This document shows, in pieces, positions 35,328 through 42,791 of a stretch of DNA of 42,791 nt (position 1 is the first letter of the stretch; the number at the start of each line of letters is the position of its first letter). The notes below the pieces were generated by a model, which did not search any database, was not told the origin of the DNA, and saw nothing but the letters and a program-made list of their open reading frames with translations. The stretch is taken from contig NZ_JAAGMD010000597.1 of NCBI RefSeq assembly GCF_010548465.1, forward strand, positions 1 through 42,791, in the 5' to 3' direction. A program made the translations under genes and the position numbers. This DNA is from Streptomyces sp. SID14436 (GTDB lineage: Bacteria > Actinomycetota > Actinomycetes > Streptomycetales > Streptomycetaceae).

Positions 35328-36392
35328 GTGTCCCCCTTGTTCACCCCTGCCCGCACGCGCCGGTCACCCCGTCCACCCGTGGCGTCGCGGTCGCTTCGCC
35401 CGCCCCGTCTCCGGGCCGTCGCCGTCGCCCTGTCGGCGGTGCTGCTGACCGCCGGCTGCGGTGCGTCCGGCGGCGGGGCCGCCGGTGAGGCGAAGGCAAG
35501 TGTCCCGGCGCCGAAGGGCTTTCCCGTCACCGTCGACAACTGCGGTGTGAGGACGACGTACGAGCGGCCCCCGTCCCGGGTCGTCACCATCCACCAGCAC
35601 CCGGCGGAACTGATGCTGGCGCTCGGGCTGAAGGACCGCATGGTCGGCACCGCCTTCCCCGACTCCGAGGTGTTGCCGGAGCTGAAAGCGGACTACGAGG
35701 CCGTCCCCGAACTGGCCAAGCGGGAACCGTCGTTCGAGAAAGTGCTCGACGTGGAGCCGGACCTCGTCTACGGCGGGTACGGCAGCGCCTTCGACGAGAA
35801 GCAGGGGCGTTCCCGGAAGGCGTTCGCCGACGCGGGGGTCGACACCCACCTCAACCGCGAGTACTGCGGGAAGAAGCGGGTGACGATGCGGGACACCTAC
35901 GACGAGATCCGTACCGTCGGCCGCATCTTCGGGGTGTCGGAGCGCGCCGACGCGCTGGTCGCCGACCTGCGGGGCCGGGTCGGGAAGGCGGTGAAGGCCG
36001 TCGAGGGCGAGCGTCGGGTGCCGGTGTTCGTCTACGACAGCGGGGACAAGGCGCCGTTCACCGCGGGCGGCAAGAGCCTGGGCACGGAGCTGATCCGGCT
36101 GGCGGGCGGGGAGAACGTGTTCGCCGACCTCGACGACGTCTTCGGTGACGTGTCCTGGGAGCAGGTCGTCGAGCGCCGCCCCGAGGTGATCGCGGTGTAC
36201 GACTACGCCGGGGCCGGGAGCGTCGAGGAGAAGAAGCGGTTCCTGCTGGCGCAGCCCGCCCTGAAGGACGTGCCGGCGATCCGGAACAAGCGGTTCGTCG
36301 TGCTGCCGTTGACGGCCACCCTGGTCGGGGTGCGGTCGGCCCACGCGGTGGGTGACCTGGCGCGCGGGCTGCACCCCGAGAGTTTCCGGTGA
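35328..36392 (+). CDS. btuF: Cobalamin/corrinoid ABC transporter substrate-binding lipoprotein (BtuF-like)
   Basis: A 354-aa class III (PeripBP_2/FecB-type) binding protein. Signal peptide with a hydrophobic core (LRAVAVALSAVLLTAGC) and lipobox LTAGC; lipidated outside the membrane. Typical family segments: PPSRVVTIHQHPAELMLALGLKDRMVG, EKVLDVEPDLVYGGYG, and SVEEKKRFLLAQPALKDVPAIRNKRFVVLPL. The GTG start at 35328 has AGGAGG 5 nt upstream. FecB-type proteins bind siderophores, haem or B12; the cobalamin riboswitch immediately upstream points to a corrinoid, although cobalt chelates cannot be excluded. It overlaps the permease gene by GTGA. Confidence 0.9.
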   Translation: MSPLFTPARTRRSPRPPVASRSLRPPRLRAVAVALSAVLLTAGCGASGGGAAGEAKASVPAPKGFPVTVDNCGVRTTYERPPSRVVTIHQHPAELMLALGLKDRMVGTAFPDSEVLPELKADYEAVPELAKREPSFEKVLDVEPDLVYGGYGSAFDEKQGRSRKAFADAGVDTHLNREYCGKKRVTMRDTYDEIRTVGRIFGVSERADALVADLRGRVGKAVKAVEGERRVPVFVYDSGDKAPFTAGGKSLGTELIRLAGGENVFADLDDVFGDVSWEQVVERRPEVIAVYDYAGAGSVEEKKRFLLAQPALKDVPAIRNKRFVVLPLTATLVGVRSAHAVGDLARGLHPESFR

Positions 36393-37480
36393 GCCGCGCC
36401 GGCACCGCGGTCGGGTCCGGGAAGGGCGCCGCGCCGGGCCGCGTGCGCCTGGCCGCGGTCCTGCTGGTCCTCGCCGTCCTGCTCGTGGCGTCCGCCACGG
36501 CGGGGCTGGCGATCGGGTCGGTGCGGGTGCCGCCCGGGCAGGTGTGGGGCATCGTCACCCACGCGTGGGGCGTGGAGTGGTCCGAGCCCGGATGGTCGCG
36601 GGCGCGCGAGACGATCGTGCTGGACGTCCGGGCGCCCCGGGTGCTGCTCGGCGCGGTGACCGGTGCCGGGCTGGCCGTCGTCGGCGCCGCCCTGCAGGCC
36701 CTGCTGCGCAACCCGCTCGCCGAGCCCTACCTGCTGGGGGTGTCCTCCGGGGCGTCGCTGGGGGCGGTCGCGGTGATCGTGTTCGGGGTGAGCGTGTTCG
36801 GGGCGGTGTCGTTGTCGGTCGCCGCGTTCGCGGGGGCGATGGGGGCGCTGGTCGTCGTCTACGCCACGGCCCGTACCGGCGGCCGGATCACCTCGGCCCG
36901 GCTGGTGCTGTCCGGGGTGGCGGTCGCCGCGGTGCTGACCGCGCTGCTGAACCTGCTGCTGCTGACCACCGACCGGGGCAACGAGGCCCGGGCGGTGCTG
37001 GCCTGGACCCTGGGCGGGCTCGGCGGTGTCGGCTGGGACACGCTGTGGCTGCCCGTGCTGGCCCTGGCCGTGGGCGTCGGGGTCCTGCTGGTGCAGGCCC
37101 GCAGCCTCAACCTGCTGCTGGCCGGTGAGGAGGCGGCGACGACGATGGGGCTGGACGTGGCGCGGTTCCGGGCCCGCCTGTTCGTGCTGGTCTCCCTGGT
37201 CACCGGGGTGCTGGTGGCGGCGGCCGGGCCGATCGGCTTCGTCGGCCTGATGATGCCCCACATGGTGCGGCTGCTGGTGGGCTCCGACCACCGCCGGGTG
37301 CTGCCGACGGCCGCGCTCGGCGGGGCGGTGTTCCTGATCTGGGCCGACATCGGCGCCCGTGTCGTCGCGGCACCCATGGAGATCCCCGTCGGTGTGCTCA
37401 CCGCGCTGTGCGGCGGGCCGTTCTTCCTGTGGCTGATGCGCCGGGACGCCCGGCGCGGCACGGAGGGGGGACCGGCATGA
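36389..37480 (+). CDS. btuC: FecCD/BtuC-type ABC permease
   Basis: A 363-aa polytopic permease of the iron/B12 importer family with about ten helices. Conserved segments: VRAPRVLLGAVTGAGLAVVGAALQALLRNPLAEPYLLGVSSGA, AAGPIGFVGLMMPHMVRLLVG (ATPase-contact loop) and PMEIPVGVLTALCGGPFFLWLM. The start GTG at 36389 overlaps the binding-protein stop (GTGA), and the stop overlaps the ATG of the ATPase gene (ATGA), so all three are coupled downstream of the riboswitch. Confidence 0.93.
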   Translation: MSRAGTAVGSGKGAAPGRVRLAAVLLVLAVLLVASATAGLAIGSVRVPPGQVWGIVTHAWGVEWSEPGWSRARETIVLDVRAPRVLLGAVTGAGLAVVGAALQALLRNPLAEPYLLGVSSGASLGAVAVIVFGVSVFGAVSLSVAAFAGAMGALVVVYATARTGGRITSARLVLSGVAVAAVLTALLNLLLLTTDRGNEARAVLAWTLGGLGGVGWDTLWLPVLALAVGVGVLLVQARSLNLLLAGEEAATTMGLDVARFRARLFVLVSLVTGVLVAAAGPIGFVGLMMPHMVRLLVGSDHRRVLPTAALGGAVFLIWADIGARVVAAPMEIPVGVLTALCGGPFFLWLMRRDARRGTEGGPA

Positions 37481-38334
37481 CGGACCCGACGGCCACTGGC
37501 GCGGGCACCCCGGGCGGCGAAGGCGCGGGTGCCGCCGCACTCTCCGTGGAGGACGTCACGCTGTCCGCGGGCGCGCGGCGCCTGGTGCGGGGCGTGTCCC
37601 TGACCGCCCGCCCGGGCGAGACCATCGGGCTGGTCGGGCCCAACGGCAGCGGAAAATCGACCCTGTTGCGCGCCGTCTACCGGGTGCTGCGGCCGGACTC
37701 CGGCCGGGTGCGGGTCGACGGCGCCGACGCCTGGTCGCTGCCGGTGCGGCGGCTGGCCCGTACGGTCGCGGCGGTGGTGCAGGACACGGGCGCGGACTTC
37801 GACCTGGCGGTCCGGGAAGTCGTCGCGATGGGCCGCACCCCGCACAAACGGCTCCTCGACGGCGACACCGCCGAGGACGCGGCGCTGATCGGCGACGCCC
37901 TGACGGCGGTCGGCGCCCGCCACCTGGCGGACCGGCCGTTCGACCGGCTGTCCGGCGGCGAACGCCAGCGGGTGCTCATCGCCCGCGCCCTCGCCCAGCG
38001 GCCCGCGCTGCTGGTCCTCGACGAACCGACCAACCACCTGGACATCCGGCACCAGTTGGACATCCTGGGTGCCCTGCGGCGGCTGCCCGCGACGGTGCTG
38101 CTCGCGCTGCACGACCTGAATCTGGCCGCGTACTACTGCGACCGTCTGCACGTGCTGTGCGACGGCGAGGTGGTGGCCTCCGGGACGCCCGCCGAGGTGC
38201 TCACCCCCGGGCTGCTGGCCGAGGTGTACGGGGTCGCGGCGGACGTCGGTGTCCATCCCGGGACGGGGGCGCCGCACGTGACGTTCCTGCCGGGCCGGGC
38301 GCCCTCCGGGGCGAACGCCCCGGAGCGTGCCTGA
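37477..38334 (+). CDS. btuD: ABC transporter ATP-binding protein (BtuD/FecE type)
   Basis: A 285-aa cytoplasmic ATPase. Walker A GPNGSGKST (about 53-61), Q-loop VVQDTG, signature LSGGERQRV, Walker B LLVLDEP and switch His LALHDL. The helical DTAEDAALIGDAL region and C-terminal LLAEVYGVAADV are usual for siderophore/B12 ATPases. The ATG at 37477 overlaps the permease stop and has GGAGGGGGG upstream; an in-frame extension to 37408 reads the permease in the wrong frame. The operon ends here, converging on cobN with a 36-nt gap. Confidence 0.93.
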   Translation: MTDPTATGAGTPGGEGAGAAALSVEDVTLSAGARRLVRGVSLTARPGETIGLVGPNGSGKSTLLRAVYRVLRPDSGRVRVDGADAWSLPVRRLARTVAAVVQDTGADFDLAVREVVAMGRTPHKRLLDGDTAEDAALIGDALTAVGARHLADRPFDRLSGGERQRVLIARALAQRPALLVLDEPTNHLDIRHQLDILGALRRLPATVLLALHDLNLAAYYCDRLHVLCDGEVVASGTPAEVLTPGLLAEVYGVAADVGVHPGTGAPHVTFLPGRAPSGANAPERA

Positions 38335-38370
38335 CCGCGGGAGACGGGCCGGGGGCGGACCGGCGGGCGT

Positions 38371-42003
<3,633 letters not shown>

Positions 42004-42051
42004 GCGTCGTCTGGCCTTCCTCGGGGTCCGCGCCCCGGGCGGTGTAGACGG

Positions 42052-42185
42052 CGGGAGTTCCTGGCTCACCCGGCCTCAGTGGCCGGATTCACAGTGGCGG
42101 GACCGCGCCGGGTTCGCACCGGGCTTCCTCCCCTGTCGCCGTCGTGGCGGTGGCGGATCGGATGATCCGCCGAGGAGCATAGTAG
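42052..42185 (-). promoter_or_regulatory. Cobalamin riboswitch upstream of cobN
   Basis: On the minus strand: GGAAGCCCGGTGCGAACCCG (starting about 42131), CGGTCCCGCCACTGTG with the B12 box GCCACTGTG at 42090-42098, and GAGCCAGGAACTC (about 42054-42067) closing the core. A GGCGGATCATCCGATCCGCC hairpin (42151-42170) forms the 5' stem region. TACTATGCT just upstream (about 42177-42185) is a probable -10. It should repress cobN when AdoCbl is plentiful. Confidence 0.9.
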
Positions 42186-42243
42186 GCCCCCGGCAAGGGC
42201 GGCAGGGCGTGCACCCGGTGTGATGGTGGGTATGCTCGCCGCC

Positions 42244-42791
42244 ATGTCCACGGCACCCCACCCCTCGTCGTCCCAGGCCACAGCGGTCTCCCGGGACGGC
42301 GGCGACGCCTGCCCGGGTGCGTTGAGACTGCACGCGGCGGACGACGGGGCGCTCGCCCGGGTCCGGATCCCGGGCGGTGTGCTCACCGTGCGGCAGGCGA
42401 CGTCGCTCGGTGACGCGGCCCGGCGGCTGGGCGACGGCGAACTGCATCTGACCTCACGGGGCAACGTCCAGCTGCGGGGCCTGCGCCCCGCGTGCGGGGC
42501 GGAGCTCGCCGGACTGCTGGAGCCTGCCGGGCTGTTGCCGTCACCGGCGCACGAACGGGTGCGGAACGTCGTCGCGTCCCCGCTGTCCGGCCTGGACGGG
42601 CACGGCGTGCGGGACGTCCGGCCGTGGCTGACGGCCCTGGACGCGGCGCTGTGCGCGAGTACGGCGGCGGTGACCCTGTCGGGGCGCTTCCTGTTCGCGC
42701 TGGACGACGGGCGCGGGGACGTCGCCGCGCTCGGCGCCGACGTGACCGTGCGGGCGACGGCCGGCGGCGCCGCGCTGCTCACCCTGGGCGG
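42244..42791 (+). CDS. cobG: Precorrin-3B synthase CobG, 3'-truncated by window edge
   Basis: The first ~182 residues are present, with no stop before the window ends. It resembles the nitrite/sulfite-reductase-like half domains of CobG, the aerobic-pathway enzyme that oxidises precorrin-3A to 3B. Visible segments are GELHLTSRGNVQLRGLRPACG and NVVASPLSGLDGHGVRDVRPWL, the ferredoxin-like half domain and its link. The Fe-S/sirohaem cysteines would lie beyond the edge, so plain sulfite reductase cannot be fully excluded; divergence from cobN supports CobG. The ATG at 42244 has no SD, but TATGCT (42231-42236) lies 7 nt upstream, suggesting leaderless transcription. Confidence 0.85.
   Translation, partial: MSTAPHPSSSQATAVSRDGGDACPGALRLHAADDGALARVRIPGGVLTVRQATSLGDAARRLGDGELHLTSRGNVQLRGLRPACGAELAGLLEPAGLLPSPAHERVRNVVASPLSGLDGHGVRDVRPWLTALDAALCASTAAVTLSGRFLFALDDGRGDVAALGADVTVRATAGGAALLTLG

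Overview
The window is a high-GC actinomycete chromosome segment, almost certainly Streptomyces. Codons end mostly in G/C, GTG starts are common, genes are coupled by ATGA/GTGA overlaps, and the gene families are typical (XRE/DUF397/HATPase cluster, BxlR-type sugar operon, CobN/CobG, Tat-type secreted enzymes). Both ends cut genes: a CocE-type hydrolase at the left and cobG at the right.

Layout. (1) 1-8139: a CocE/NonD acylase end, then an arabinoxylan locus with a LacI regulator, an intracellular GH43 enzyme, a secreted GH10 xylanase with CBM13 (an XlnA homologue) and, divergently, a secreted CBM13-GH62 arabinofuranosidase. (2) 8612-13662: methylmalonyl-CoA mutase mutA-mutB and the chaperone GTPase meaB. 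(3) 13723-15521: a coupled pair, membrane ferric-reductase-like protein and FhuF-type 2Fe-2S protein. (4) 15794-17620: an exported GH3 N-acetylglucosaminidase behind two DasR-like boxes. (5) 17627-26428: a patchwork accessory stretch with HATPase / XRE-DUF5753 / DUF397 genes, DUF5302, a DEAD-box helicase, a chimeric MaoC-stub/GH87-like frame, a large DUF262-DUF1524-ATL protein (GmrSD-like, possibly anti-phage), a stub of a second HATPase, a zinc-ribbon protein and a frameshifted NmrA-type pseudogene. (6) 26429-33039: the xylobiose operon bxlE-bxlF-bxlG-bxlA with divergent bxlR. (7) 33186-35035: an SDR oxidoreductase and a TPR protein. (8) 35130-42791: cobalamin riboswitch, B12-type ABC importer (SBP, permease, ATPase), cobN on the opposite strand behind a second cobalamin riboswitch, and the start of cobG.

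How it fits together. Regions 1 and 6 look like one regulon 25 kb apart. Secreted GH10 and GH62 enzymes depolymerise arabinoxylan, BxlEFG imports the xylo-oligosaccharide, and cytoplasmic GH3 and GH43 enzymes finish it. The 11-bp palindrome CGAAA-N-TTTCG occurs in the bxlE leader and between the GH10 and GH62 genes, with a one-mismatch copy in the GH62 leader. The GH62 gene also has a TTA codon, suggesting bldA control. Regions 2 and 8 share cobalamin: MutB needs it, and the importer, CobN and CobG supply it.

Most notable for follow-up: the DUF262-DUF1524-ATL fusion, whose ATL domain lacks both the reactive Cys and the Arg finger, sitting among gene debris; the MaoC/GH87 chimera; the shared xylan operators; and the paired dre-like boxes. 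No rRNA, tRNA, CRISPR array or transposase gene was recognised.
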